Notes under the pieces: generated by a model | The model's input: the letters and a program-made list of their open reading frames with translations, nothing else | The model's database searches: none | Told to the model about the DNA's origin: nothing | Source of the DNA: Pyrus communis | Taxonomy: Eukaryota > Streptophyta > Magnoliopsida > Rosales > Rosaceae | DNA: 64,000 nucleotides | Direction: 5' to 3' | Assembly (NCBI RefSeq): GCF_963583255.1 | Contig: NC_084805.1 | Location: forward strand, 188,501 to 252,500 | Program-made: the position numbers and the translations under genes | Shown: one piece after another, positions 23,199 through 36,088 of the stretch | How positions within the stretch are numbered: the first letter of the stretch is position 1 | How the letters are laid out: each line of letters starts with the position of its first letter

Positions 23199-24609
23199 TT
23201 GTTGAATTATGTGAATTTGATATTGCCATGAATTGCATCAAATATATGTTCATTCATTAAACTATATATTAAACATGCCTTGAATTAATTGAAAAAGAAA
23301 AAAAAATTGAAAACTTTTAGGGTTCTTCTAACCCATGACCTGAGCCTTAAACCCGAGTCACTAGCCCAGGCCTGCAACCTATGTGGTTGAGCCGAGCCGT
23401 GTGTCCATGAAGTAGGAGCCATGGGCTTCTGGTCTGAAACCCATAAACAAACCCAACGCCATCAATGGCGTCTCTACCATCACAGGTAGGCCTGCAGTCC
23501 AACCATGACCTTAGGTCACCGTCCCGACGGCCTGAAGCTTGTCCACCGACGTAGATTAACCGAGATTCCTTCGAATCTCATCGAATTTTTTGAAATCCCG
23601 ATTTTAATTTCTAGGGTTTTTGTTTGAATTGTTGAGATTTTACAATCTTCGTCCGTAATCATGGTTGAAAACACCCAGGGGTACCGCCGAGTATTTTCGT
23701 CCAAGATTTGGCCACCTGCAGTGGCGGCGTCGGTCATTTTCTTCGGCGAAAACCCCTAGCTCTGCTAGGATTTCTTAGTCCAAGCCCGACCCTAGTTTTT
23801 TGGGCATGGCATCGACTCAAGCTGAAAAAAAAAAAAACAAATTTTTTTTTTTTCGGGCTCGCTACTACAACCTAACTTTACCCTACACTCGGCCTAAATT
23901 GAAAGAAAAAAAAGTTCTTTTTTGGGCTCGTATGCAGTGGCCCTTTGCCTTGTCTCGGCCTAACTCGTGACACCAGCCCACGTGGCTTCGGTGTCCCCAT
24001 ACACGATGCTGCACCAGATCCTAGCCTGCAGCTAAAGAATCAATGCACTGCACTGTGTCTTACCAGAACCGTGCCCTTTTTCATGGGCTCTCTTGGATCC
24101 AACCCATACCTATTTAACCTAGCCTTTTTTTTGGGCCTGGGCTGCACGATTTTAATTTGCTCAGCCCACCTGTGGGCTTTGGCCCATGTTTTTGGGCCCC
24201 AAGCTTAATTGTTTATTTTTAGACAATTTGGGTTTTATAATTTTTCCACCCATACTTTAAATTTGTCCCAAAGTCCAAATATTTAATTCAATTATGAATA
24301 TAGACCTGAAGTTCTATTTGCATATTTTATTGTTGCATATTTCTGTATATATATTTGCGTTTGTCTGCAGGAACATATAAACCTGAAGTTCATAATTATT
24401 TCGAAACCTGAAGTTTCTAGAAACATGCCTTATTTGAAAACCTGAAGTTTTCCTTACAAACACCACCCATGAAAAATCGAAGCTTTTTCATGCAAATTTA
24501 AACCAATACATGTCTATTAGAACCTAAATGTTCTACTCCTATGTGAATGGATTGATATTCTTCTCCATTACATTAACCACATCTTGTTTATCTATTTTGT
24601 AATAGGAAC
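23199..24609 (+). other. Copia A 5' leader
   Basis: Non-coding stretch between the Helitron and the gag start, GC-richer in 23340-24200 (for example GGGCTCGCTACTACAACC). It includes repeated phrases around AACCTGAAGTTT (24310-24450). No gene other than incidental short ORFs is visible. Confidence 0.5.
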
Positions 24610-25589
24610 ATGTCAAATTTGAACAAAATCAACTTCACCGCTTTAAAGGTCTTTGGAAGAAACTACCTTAAGTTGGTCCAAGATGTGAAGTTCCACCTCA
24701 CTGCAAAGAACTTGCATCCCGCCATTGAAGATGAGACAGACAACCAGGTTGGCGAAGTTGAGAAAGCCATTGCCATGATCTTCATCCGAAGACATATTCA
24801 TGACGCACTACAAACCGAGTACCTTGCTGAGGAGGATCCACGAGCTATCTGGGTCACTTTGGCTGATTGTTTTGATTGCCAAAAGGACATCTTCTTGCCT
24901 GAAGCAAGACATGATTGACAACATTTGCGCTTCCAAGACTTTAAGTCTGTGAATGAATATAATTTTGAAGTTTGTCAAATCCGATCACTTCTCAAATTCT
25001 GTAATAAGACCTTGAACGAAGATGATCTCCTAGAGAAGACCTATTCGACCTTCTCTTCTACTAATATTGTCTTGCAGCAACAATATAGGGCTCAGAAGTT
25101 CACTAAGTTCTCGGATTTGATCTCTGCTTTGCTTCTCACTGAAAACCAGAATCATATGTTGATGAAAAATCATCAAGCTCGACCTACTGGGGCGATGGCT
25201 ATGCCTAAAGCACATTATAGCACAAAAAAAGCCCAAAATATCAAAATAGGCATAGTAGGAGTGGCTAGAAGCCAACCCGTCAAGGTTAACGGAGCCAAGG
25301 CCCATCTAAAGGAGGAAACCGAGCCTAGAAGCGCCACAACCTTGCTTCCAAGGCCCTAAACTTCAAGCATAAGGGCAAAGCACCTAAAACCATGGATGTG
25401 GATATGTGCTATCGTTGTGGTTCAAAGGACCATTGGTCTCGTGTTTGCCGAGCTTCCCAGAAGGTTGTAGCTGAATATCATTCTCGTTGTAAGAAGTTTG
25501 AATCAAACTTAATGCAAGTGGATGAACCGGAGAGTACCAAGATGGAGGTTTCCGACTTTCAAGAGGCCACTACCCCTATAGAAGATTAG
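24610..25589 (+). pseudogene. Copia A gag
   Basis: Begins MSNLNKINFTALKVFGRNYL, typical of plant Copia gag. A stop at 24916-24918 and another near 25357 break it. It resumes with the CCHC zinc knuckle CYRCGSKDHWSRVCRA at about 25410. In intact elements gag forms the virus-like particle and the knuckle binds the element RNA. Here it cannot be made as one protein. Confidence 0.8.
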
Positions 25590-25852
25590 AATCTTAGACA
25601 CAAACTATTTTTCTAGTTGAAATTTAAACAATGGGGCCGAATTCCACCTAGTGGTCGAACCCTCCCTTGTTTTTTGGTTTAATTTTGAACAATTTCCTTT
25701 ATATTTGGATTATTTGCTGGTGATTTTTTTTTTTTTTGGATATTAAGTTTTTAATTAATTACCATGCTTGAATACTTAATTTACTTTGAATGGATATTTG
25801 TTTTTAGAACTTTTATGCATGTGACCAATTCAAATTAATTTTCATCCTAAGT

Positions 25853-27223
25853 ATGACTAGTGGGGAAGTTAGTTGTCTGGTAGATAGTGCAACCACGCAC
25901 ACCATTTTGCGTGAAGACATCTATTTCACTAACTTCATACCTAAGAATACACATCTGACAACCCTTTTAGGCCTATTCAACCTGATAGAAGGATACAGTA
26001 AGATGTTGTCCAATGGTACAATTTTGACCATTGATGAGGCACTTTAATTTCCGCGTTCCGGAAGAACATTGTTGAGTTTCAAGGACATTAGAGATAATAA
26101 TTACCACGCTGAAACCTATGTAGAAAATGGAGTTGAATTTCTATCCATAACTTCATACGAATATGGCCAGAAGCGTATTCTAGAGAAAATTGAGCATATC
26201 CCAAGTGGTCTGTATACTATGACCATAAGCCCTATAGAAAGCCACTATGTGGCCGGCCCTACCTTTGGGACCGCGCACAAAATTACATTTTAGCATGATT
26301 GTTTGGGACACCCTGGACGAACAATGATGCGTCGTGTCTTCAAATCATCACATGAGCATCCACTAACCTGAAGTTTAGGTTCGATTCAAGGAATCGCATA
26401 TCAAACTTGCTCTATGGGAAAGCTTATTATTAAGCTTTCTTATGACAAGATTCGTATGAATCCTCTTATTTTTCTACAAAGGATTCAGGGGAACATTTGT
26501 GGACCGATTCAACCTCCATGCGGACCATTTAGATAATTTATGGTATTAGTTGACACTCCTACACGTTGGTCACACGTGTGCTTGTTGTGCACAAAGAACA
26601 CTGGCTTCTCCACTCTGGTGGCTCAAATTAACAAGCTCAGGGCTCACCACCCTAATTATCCTATCAAATCCATTTGATTGGCTAATGCTGGAGAATTCAC
26701 ATCTAAAACTTTTGATGACTATTGCATGTCAGTTGGGTTTGAAGTTGAACATCTAGTACCCTATGTTCGCACCCAAAACAGTCCGGCAGAGGCATTCATT
26801 AAGCGTTTACAAATGATTGCTCAATTGTTGGTCATACCTACCAAGTTCTCGATCGTTGCTTGGGGCCATGCAATAATGCACACAGCCATGTTGGTTCACC
26901 TAAGGCCTATTGCGACTTAACCATATAGCGCCCTTCAGTTGGTTAATGGATACGAACCCGACATATTGCATCTGTGCGTTTTTGGTTGTGTGGTCTATGT
27001 GCCTATTTCGCCACCTTTACGTGCAAAAATGCATCAGCAAAGGATGGGAATCTATGTCGGATATGATTCTCCTTCGATCATTTGTTACTTAGAAACTTTG
27101 ACAGACGATCTATTTACTGCTTATTTCGTGGATTATCATTTCTATGAGACAGTCTTCATGTCGTTAAATGGAGATAAGAACAACGCAAATTATCGTGGAC
27201 GACTCCCACTTTGTCTCATTTAG
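25853..27223 (+). pseudogene. Copia A protease-integrase region
   Basis: Starts with the protease-like CLVDSATTHTILRED, where the catalytic D-[ST]-G has become DSA. Then comes the pre-integrase motif HDCLGHPGRTMMRRV (about 26295) and integrase pieces ANAGEFTSKTFDDYC and VPYVRTQNSPAEAFIKRL, followed by LHLCVFGCVVYVPI. Several stops and frameshifts separate them. The integrase catalytic set is incomplete. Confidence 0.75.
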
Positions 27224-27522
27224 ATCCCCGCACCGCTTAGTTTGAAACTAAAATGCAGGGCATATTAGATCTTCAGAGTATAGCTCAAAGCATGCGAGAT
27301 GCTTTCACTAATTTAGTGTGAATGACAAGATCACATATTCCAGCTGTGAATGTTCGACTGACTTCCTTCCTGGAGGCCCGAGACGCCAACTTTGGCGATC
27401 CATGTACATTAGCGGCTAGCCAATCATCTGCCTCTACACATAAGCGTGGCAGACTACTTAGTTCAAAGGATTTACACCCTTAGAAGAGAAAACCCACGGC
27501 ACAGGCCCCTGAAGAGCCTACC

Positions 27523-29340
27523 GTGAATTCGACTGTTGCTTACTCATTCTATCCAACTCATGAGGAAATTATAGATTACGGAAGCGTCCTTGAAGAGACG
27601 AATCCACATTTCAAGAATCATGATATTTCAGTCTATTATGCTAGCTTGGATGATGTTTGGTGTATAGATAAGATGATTGTCGACGATGCATTAACATATG
27701 TAGTAGCTACTGAGATCATGTTAAGCGATGAAAATGAACCTCGTTCCGTTAATGAATGTCGACGTAAAACTGATTGATTAAATTGGAAACAAGCAATCCA
27801 AGTCGAACTTAATTCGCTTGCAAAACGTAAGGTGTTTGGACCTGCAGCTCCTACTCCTCTATATGTGAAGCCCATTGGTTACAAGTCGATTTTAGTTCGG
27901 AAGCATAATGAGAAGAACGAAATTGTGCGTTACAAAGCTCATCTTATTGCGCAAGGCCTCTCATAACTCCCCGCGATTGACTATGACGAAACTTATTCAC
28001 CCGTTATAGATATGATTACTTTTCACTACCTTATTAGTTTGGTAGTTTCCGAAAAACTAAGTATGTAGCTGATGGAAGTAGTAACTGCGCATCTCTATGG
28101 GGATCTTGATACGTAAATTTATATGAAAGTTCTCGAATGACTTACATTGACTGGATCAAATATTTCAAAACCCTGGAACACGCTCTCAATTCTGCTAAGG
28201 CGGTCACTTTACGGTTTGAAGCAATCCGGAAGAATGTGGTATAACCGTTTGAGTGAGTATTTGACTAGTCAGGGATATGTGAACAATGAACTATACCCTT
28301 GTGTCTTCATTAAGAAGTCACATTCCAGTTTTGCGATTGTTGCAATATATGTCGTTGACATGAATCTTATTAGAAATCCTGAAGAGCTCACGAGAACTGC
28401 TGTGCACCTGAAGTCAAAATTTGAGATGAAAGATCTAGGAAAGATTTGATATTGTCTCGGTCTCAAGACAGAGCACCGTTCAGATGTAATCTCAGTACAT
28501 CAATCGAACTATACCCAGAAGGTATTGCGCTGCTTTAACGAGGATAAAGCGAAGCCTTTGAGTATTCCTGTGGTTGTTCGATCCCTAAATGCAAAACGAG
28601 ATCCCTTCCGTCTGAATGAGGATGATGAAGAGATTTTGGTGCCTGAAGTTCTTTATCTAAGTGTGATAGGAGCTTTATTGTACTTAGCTCAATGCACTAG
28701 ACCTGACATCTCATTCGCTGTTAATCTTTTGGCAAGATACAGTAATGCACCAACACACAGACATTGGACTGGTGTTAAAGATATTTTTTGTTACATTAAG
28801 GGTACTACGGATTTGGGCTTGTTCTATCTCTGCGGATCCTCGAGTGATGCCACACCCCCATATCTGGAGTCGATTCTCGCCTTGTTGGTTATGCCGATGC
28901 TGGAGAGTTATCTGATCCGCATAAGGCATGTTCTCAAACAAGTTATGTCTTTACCATTAGAGGCACCACAATCTCTTGGAGGTCAATTAAACAAACCTTA
29001 GTTGCCACTTCGTCTAACCATGCTGAAATTCTCACCTTACTCGAAGCAACTCAGAAATGATTTTGGTTGAGAGCAGTTGTGGGCCATATTTGAAGCTCTT
29101 GCAATCTTTACCCCGTCGTTGATGTCCCGACGACGATCTATAAAGATAACGCAACATGCATCGAATTGCTCAAGAAGGGTTACATCAAATGAGACAACAC
29201 CAAACACATTGTGCCGAAGTTCTTCTTCTCACATCAACAATAAGAGCATCAGAAGATTGAAGTCAAGCAAATCCGTTGACAAGATAGTCTAGCCGACCTC
29301 TTCACTAAATCACTATCGAAGGCGATGTTTTAGAAGCTTG
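27523..29340 (+). pseudogene. Copia A reverse transcriptase-RNase H region
   Basis: RT pieces include YKAHLIAQGLS, SLYGLKQSGRMWYNRL and the catalytic box, which reads YVVDM instead of YVDDM. Then come KFEMKDLGKI and CTRPDISFAVNLLARYS. RNase H pieces follow to about 29330 (GYADAGELSDPHKACSQTSY in a shifted frame; later LADLFTKSL). In-frame stops are common, so no active enzyme can be produced. Confidence 0.8.
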
Positions 29341-29796
29341 TTCAAGGAATTAGTATGCGTAAACTTTCTAAGTTGTAACATTGCTAGTTCTCTTTGGAAT
29401 TGTGTCAAACTCAGGGGGAGTATCCTGAAGTATACTTGCTTGATCTTAATGTACTCTTTATCCCTACGATTAGGAGCATTTTTCCCACTGGGTTTTTGCT
29501 TCCTAACGAGGTTTTGACGAGGTACCCATATTGGGTTGATCATATCCCTGATGACGTCCCGTAGACGTTTCATTTGACTTTGCATTACTCACGCATTTTT
29601 TCTTAGACTATGGATTTTGTCCCTACTCAAGTTTTTACCATAGCCATAGGGTTTTTTGTGAGACTTACTTCCTTATGCAAGTTCCTACCTTATTTGAGAA
29701 TAACGTGTTCCCAGAATCAGTGCTGACAAGTCGACTTCCTCATCCTCTACATGATGCCGAATCTACTTGAGTATTTACACACTCAAGGGGGAGTGT

Positions 29797-30040
29797 TGTA
29801 AACTTCTAGTTTAAGTGTGAATGTGTAAATCCTATATTATATTTGATTCTAGTTATTCTTTCCCATATGGACTTGTATTCCTTAGAGGAGAAGGATTTCT
29901 TCTCCCTCTTATTACTATAAATAAATGCACTGCGTAGGGGGAATAACACACATTCCTCTACACAACTCTACAAACATATATCTCTCTCTATTCCCTCTTT
30001 GTACTGCCACCCCCTTCCCCTGTCAATTAAATATAGGCCA
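29797..30040 (+). repeat. Copia A, 3' LTR
   Basis: Starts TGTAAACTTCTAGTTTAAG. It differs from the 5' LTR at many positions (for example GAATGTGTAAATCC versus GATTGTGCAAATTA), consistent with an old insertion. Ends near 30040-30047. Confidence 0.75.
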
Positions 30041-30225
30041 TAACGAATCTCCGTATGTTTGTTTCCTTAAACTTATAATTGTGAATAAAAACTTACGCAT
30101 TTTTTGTTTTTTTTTTTACGAAAACATTGACTTGCAACTCAAGGTTTTACTTTTTTTTTTCTTGTACTGTTTAATATAAAAGACAATAATATATTGTTCT
30201 TTGTACCATAACCTATCAACAAATT
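30041..30225. other. Short AT-rich spacer
   Basis: T-rich DNA between the Copia A LTR and the SINE. No coding signal. Confidence 0.5.
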
Positions 30226-30400
30226 TTTTTTCTTAGTACAACGATATATTTTTACACTAAGGGGAGGGGGAGTTCGGTTGAGCCATACAATGGGCAACCG
30301 AATTTGGTGTCGAATTCGCCATCCACGATATTCAAACCTAAGAACTCTCATTTACAAGTGTAGAAGAACATTACCAGACCATAGTACTGAGTGGTAATTG
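30226..30400 (-). mobile_element. tRNA-derived SINE
   Basis: A perfect 10-bp TSD TCAACAAATT lies at 30216-30225 and 30401-30410. On the minus strand: A-box-like ATGGTCTGGTAATGTT, B-box-like TTAGGTTTGAATATCG, a body shared with the SINE at 8880-9043 and a terminal A-rich tail. It has no coding capacity and depends on a LINE for mobility. Confidence 0.85.
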
Positions 30401-30410
30401 TCAACAAATT

Positions 30411-31190
30411 GAGACTTCAAAAAATTTTGAACTAGCCATTATGAACTTGATGAAGTTGAATTTTCTTTGAAGTATTGAAATAAAAAGATAAAATATTACA
30501 AAAATGTTTTTAGTTATATTTGTATCATCTCTCCAATAGAAATTGAATCTACATTTGTTGGTGGCCTTACTTCTATTAGAAATATAGTACAAATGATACA
30601 AAGAGATGGTAACTATAGCACTAGTCAAAATATTATATCAATTGAGAGGATTATTGTGCCGCAGTCTTACAAAGTGTACGTCAATTGAGAGGCCCAATTG
30701 GTCTTTTTATTGCCTTGTGTTAGGCGATCTCGTGTTGCTTTGGTTTTTTCTTTGTTGTTGCCCTTCCTTCAGCTTTTGGATTTTGAGATTTATATTAATT
30801 GAGCTATATTGATTACTTGTTCGAAAAGAAAACAGTGCACGAGGGAGGATCATCATCCCTGCAAGGAAGGAAGCAACTTTATATCTTTTCTTGGGGCTAG
30901 AGTCTGCTAGCCATAAGTTTAGATTCGTGTGCTTTCATTTCATTACCAAATATATACTAAGCACAGCACTGCACCAGCAGTTCAAATTTAATAACCTTCG
31001 TCAAATATGCATACACAAATATTGGATATATAGTTGCAGTAATGGGAGCCCTGCTAGCTGCTGCATCTGCATGATCGATCTTTCTAACATAAAAGCATGC
31101 TACATACATCCCATTCTTATACACACACACAGACACACACACACACATATATATATGAATTCGATTGGTGGATCGCATCGGAGTTAGAAC
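30411..31190. other. 3' flank of the DCD-domain gene
   Basis: AT-rich, with an (AC)n/(AT)n microsatellite at about 31122-31157. The part nearest 31190 is probably the 3' UTR of the minus-strand gene. No further gene recognised. Confidence 0.45.
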
Positions 31191-34100
31191 TTAGAAGTTC
31201 TCTTCTTTGAACAAGTCTAACAATGCAAGTGCCTGCAAAAGTCAATATTCCAAACCACAAGTTTCAGAAGCAAGCGAAGCAACCCAAAAAAAATATTAAC
31301 TTTCACTATAAAACTAGCATACATATATATGTGTATGTATTCTGGCATACATAGAATTGTAAAGAAAAAGAAGTTAATTGTGATGAAAAATGACCTCAGG
31401 CACAGAGAGTTGTAAACGGAACTTGGGGCCATCATAGTGGTAAAGTATTGGCCTAAATGCATCCTCTTCTAGTGGTTTGCATCTTTCCTTCACTCCAATT
31501 CTAACCTGAAAATTAATCAAATCCAATTCGTTCTCGATTTCAAATGGTTGGAAAACAATCAAATGTCAAGTATATAATATACAACAATTGCACAGTTTAT
31601 TTCGAATAGAAATTTCACAAGAATACAATATATCTCACAATATAAACAATTAATAAAACTAAATAATAAATCACAAAACACTGACTTGGTTAGGAAGATA
31701 GAGGCTTGCAGTAGCAATCTCCTAAGACAAAAATTCGCCCCTACACCAGTGCAATAGTTCAATGGATGTCTATCTTGCTGGATACAACTATCTAATCCAA
31801 GTTCTTGCACACGAACTTGGATTCTTGGCGAATTGGTTATGCGTTTCTCTGTGAAATATGGAGAAAGGAAACGAAATTGATGGATTGAGTTTCTGATTTT
31901 ATTGCCATATATATAATGGCGTAACTTGAACAAATGTAACCGTTCATGCTTATCAGTTTTTTAAAATGGACGTAACTATTCAATCAGTTTTATCCTTTCA
32001 GAAAAACTGAATCCAAAAAAAAATCAACAATGTAACTTGTGTTTTTCGTCCATCTGAGCCCCAAGGCCCAAGGCCCATCTTTGACATTTAATATATACAC
32101 CTAAACCCTCCAAGTCTAAGGCCCAAAGTCCATGGCTTTGGCCAACCATAAGTGTGGGAATACACTTATAAAGTGAATTTTTGAAAGAGGAATGGGCGAT
32201 GTGGGACTGGGAGGTCCCTCATAAACACATAAGTTCCAACAATACCCCACATTTTCTATTCAAACTCTAGCAATACCCCACATTTGAATAGAAAATAAGA
32301 TACTTACTAAATTAGTAACGGCTTTCTAGAGAACTTAGATATGATACACATCGGGATAGGTGTCTTTTGGACTTGAACCGTCTCTAGTGAGTGCTTATTG
32401 GATTTGCCTAATGAAGCAGTGAATTTAATATCTTGAACTGATCATTCTTGGTAGTAATCGAAACAATAAGTATCACACATATCACATCTTGACACATGTC
32501 AATTCATACGGTTGTGTTCATTTTGGTCCTGAGCATATCCTGATTTCATGAGATCTTTAGAGAATTGTAGCCAAACCAATTCTCAAGGATGCGACCCCAC
32601 ATCAATCTCATATAGGTAATGCTAATAAAGAATATCCTGTTCTATTCATCTTAACCATAAGATATTAGCATTATTAAGAATAGTTATTCACCCTTTTCGT
32701 TTTACAGGCAACACACTATTTTCCATCATAAGAATGAGTAAAGATTATGTGTTTCTTACTTTGAGTTTTCCTCAACTAGTTTGCCTATTGAACCTAGACC
32801 ATGGGATCTCCAATCAGCTAGGTTAGGTTTTCGTCAAGTTATAACTCATTGAGTTGGCTTTAAACCCATTCCCTTGATGTAAATGCCACTTGATCCTTGG
32901 ATAGGCCTTTTGTCAAAGGATCGGCAATATTCTCCTTAGATTTAATATAATCAATGGAAATAGTTCCATTCTTGAGTAGCTATCTAATGGTCTTATGTCG
33001 TCGCCTTATATGCCTTGACTTCCCATTATATTCAATGTTTTTGGCTCAACCTTGTGCAGTCATGCTGTCACAATGTATACATATTGCAATCACAGGCTTG
33101 GGCCATAATGGAATATCTTCCATAAAATGTTTAAGTCATTCAGCTTCATCAGCAACTGTATTTAAGGCTATAAACTCTGATTCCATTTTCGAACATGCTA
33201 TGCACGTTGCTTGGACGATTTCCATGACACAACTGCTCCACTAAGTGTAAATACATATCCACTTGTGGATTTACTGTATGTGCTCCCTGAAATCCAATTT
33301 GCATCACTATGTCCTTCTAATACAGGGGGATATTGAGTGTAATGCAAACCATAGTTCATTGTATGCTTTAAGTATCTTAATACCCTTATTAAAGCATTCC
33401 AATGATTTCTTCCAAGATTACTTGAATACCTACTTAGTCGACTTATTGAATAAGCAAGATCAGGTCTTGTACAATTCATAATGTACATCAAGCAACCTAT
33501 AACTTGGGTATACTCCAATTGAGATACACTATCTTCTTCGTTTTTAGTAAGTTTATAAATGGGATCAAAAGGAGTTACTGCAGGTTTACAATCATAATGT
33601 ACAAACCTTTTTAGAACCTTTTCAACATAATGTGATTGAGTTAGGACGTATCCATCTGAATTCCTTAGAATTTGAACTCCAAGAATCACATTAGCTAATC
33701 TCATATCTTTCATATCAAAGCTAGAATTTAGCATTTTCTTTGTGGAGTTAATCACATCTTTGTTTGTTCCCATTATAAGCATGTCATCAACATATAGACA
33801 TACAATAACACAAGCATTTTTCGTTTGCTTAACATAAATGCATTTATCACTTTCATTGATTTCAAATCCATTCGTAATCATATTATGATCAAATTTTTCA
33901 TGCCATTGCTTAGGAGCTTGTTTAAGTCCATATAATGACTTAATCAATTTGCAAACCTTCTTTTCTTGACCTTTGACAATGAAACCTTCAGGTTGTTCCA
34001 TATATATTTCTTCGTCTAATTCACCATTTAGAAATGCAGTCTTGACATCCATTTGATGTATCTCGAGATTGTATACAGACGCTATGGCTATTAATAACCT

Positions 34101-36040
34101 TATCGATGTTATTCTAGCTACTGGTGAATAAGTGTCAACGTAGTCAAGTCCTTCTTTTTAACGATACCCTTTGGCTACTAAACGAGCTTTGTACTTGTCT
34201 ATGGTACCATCCAGTCTCAATTTCCTCTTGAAAATCCATTTGCGTCCTGTTGGTTTATTTCTAGGAGGCAAATTAACCAATTCCCATGTATTATTTTGCA
34301 TGATGGATTCTATTTCACTTTGAATAGCTTCTTTCCAATAAGGTGCTTCAGATGATTCTAATGCAGCCTTATAAGTTTGAGGCTCTTCTTCGGTTACAAA
34401 AGTGAGGAAATTAGGACCAAAATCCTTTGCCATTTTTGCTCTTTTACTCTTCCGTGGTTCCAAATCTTGGCTTTGAACTCTAGAAGTTGAAGTATGATTA
34501 TCGTCATCATTTCTTGTAGTAACTTCATGTAACCTTTTGTTCAAAACATATGACCTATCTTTATAAGGAAAAATTTCCTCAAAGAACTCAGCTTCTGCAA
34601 ATTCAAGTATAGTATTCATATGAATGTATGCAATTTCAAATTTATGAACCAAAAATCTATATGCCGAACTATTATTGGCATGACCAATAAATACACAATC
34701 CACTGTTTTTGGTCCAAGTTTTTGTCTCTTCGGAAGAGGCACTTGGACTTTTGCAAGACAACCCCACACTTTCAAGGTTTTATATGTAGGTAACCTACCT
34801 TTCCAGATTTCATAAGGAGATTGATTAGTCTTCTTATGTAGAATTCGGTTCAAAATCATATTTGCAGCAAGGAGTGCCTCACCCCATTAATTATGTGGTG
34901 CACCAGAACTGTTCAACATGGAATTAATCATATCCTTCAATGTACAACTTTTTCCGTTCAGCCACTCCATTTTGTTGAGGAGTATATGGTGCTGTTGTTT
35001 GATGTATTATTCCATGTGTTGAACAAAATTATGCAAAACCATTAAATTCGTATTCACCACCTCTATCCGATCTTAAGACTTTTATTCTTTTGTCTAGTTG
35101 ATTTTCGACTTCATCTTTAAATGTCTTAAACATGTTTAAAGCTTCATCTTTACTATGAATCAAATAGACATAACAATACTTGCTGCAATCATCAATGAAA
35201 GAAATATAATAGTTCTTTCCTCCACGAGTTGGTGTGGATTTGAAATCACAAAGATCATTATGGATTAAACCAAGTATTTCGTTGGATTTTTCCATTGATT
35301 TATATAAGTGTCTTGCATATTTAGATTATGTGCATATCTCACATCTAGATACTTTGTTCATGGAACATTTGGGCAATAGGCCTAAGTTAACCATTCTTTG
35401 AAGAGAACGAAAATTAACATGACCAAATCTTGCATGCCATAATGTAGAGGACTCAATCAAGTAAGCAGAAGAAGCACTAAGCTTGTTATTATTATTAATA
35501 GCATTAGCAGAAAGTACATTCAGTTTGAAGAGCCTCTCAGCCAGGTAGCCCTTTCCCACATACACCTCACCTTTGGTGATTACAAACTTGTTAGATTCAA
35601 ACACAATTTTGAAACCTTTGTTACTCAGAAGTGATCCAGAAATCAGGTTCTTGCGAATATCAGGAACATGTAGAACATTGGTGAGTGAAAGCTCTTTTCG
35701 GGAAGTGAGTTTGAGCGTCACTTTTCCCTTCCTTGCAACGGCAGATGCAGTTGCATTTCCCATGTACAGATTTTCTCCACCATCAACAGATTGGTAAGTA
35801 ACAAATAAATTCCGATCAGCACACACATGCCTTGTTGCTCGTGTATCAACCCACCAGTCATTGGAATTAGTCAATAAATTGACTTCAAAGACAACAACAA
35901 CAAACGTGTCTTCTGCAACATATGCTTGATTGGAACTCCTAGAATTCTGATCCTTCTTGTGGCGGTAGTCCTTTGCCCTCCTTTGATTTTCTTGAAGGTT
36001 TCCCTTTTCACAGTAGTCAGTGCTTTCTTTACAGCATCCT

Positions 36041-36088
<48 letters not shown>

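Larger units (their letters stand above)
20548..30040 (+). mobile_element. Ty1/Copia retrotransposon (old, with nested insertions)
   Basis: LTR-like ends start TGTAAACTTCTAGTTTAAG at 20548 and 29797 and end near ATATAGGTCA/ATATAGGCCA. In between are gag (24610-25589), zinc knuckle, protease, integrase, RT and RNase H in Copia order, all interrupted by stops and frameshifts. A purine tract (ACTCAAGGGGGAGTGT) precedes the 3' LTR. A Helitron with a solo LTR inside it occupies 21028-23198. No matching TSD was found, so the outer ends may be several bases off. Confidence 0.85.

Noticed and set aside
24310..24450. Recurrent AACCTGAAGTT phrases as a designed repeat array
   Set aside because: Short, irregularly spaced and inside the Copia A leader; most likely local duplication in non-coding element sequence.
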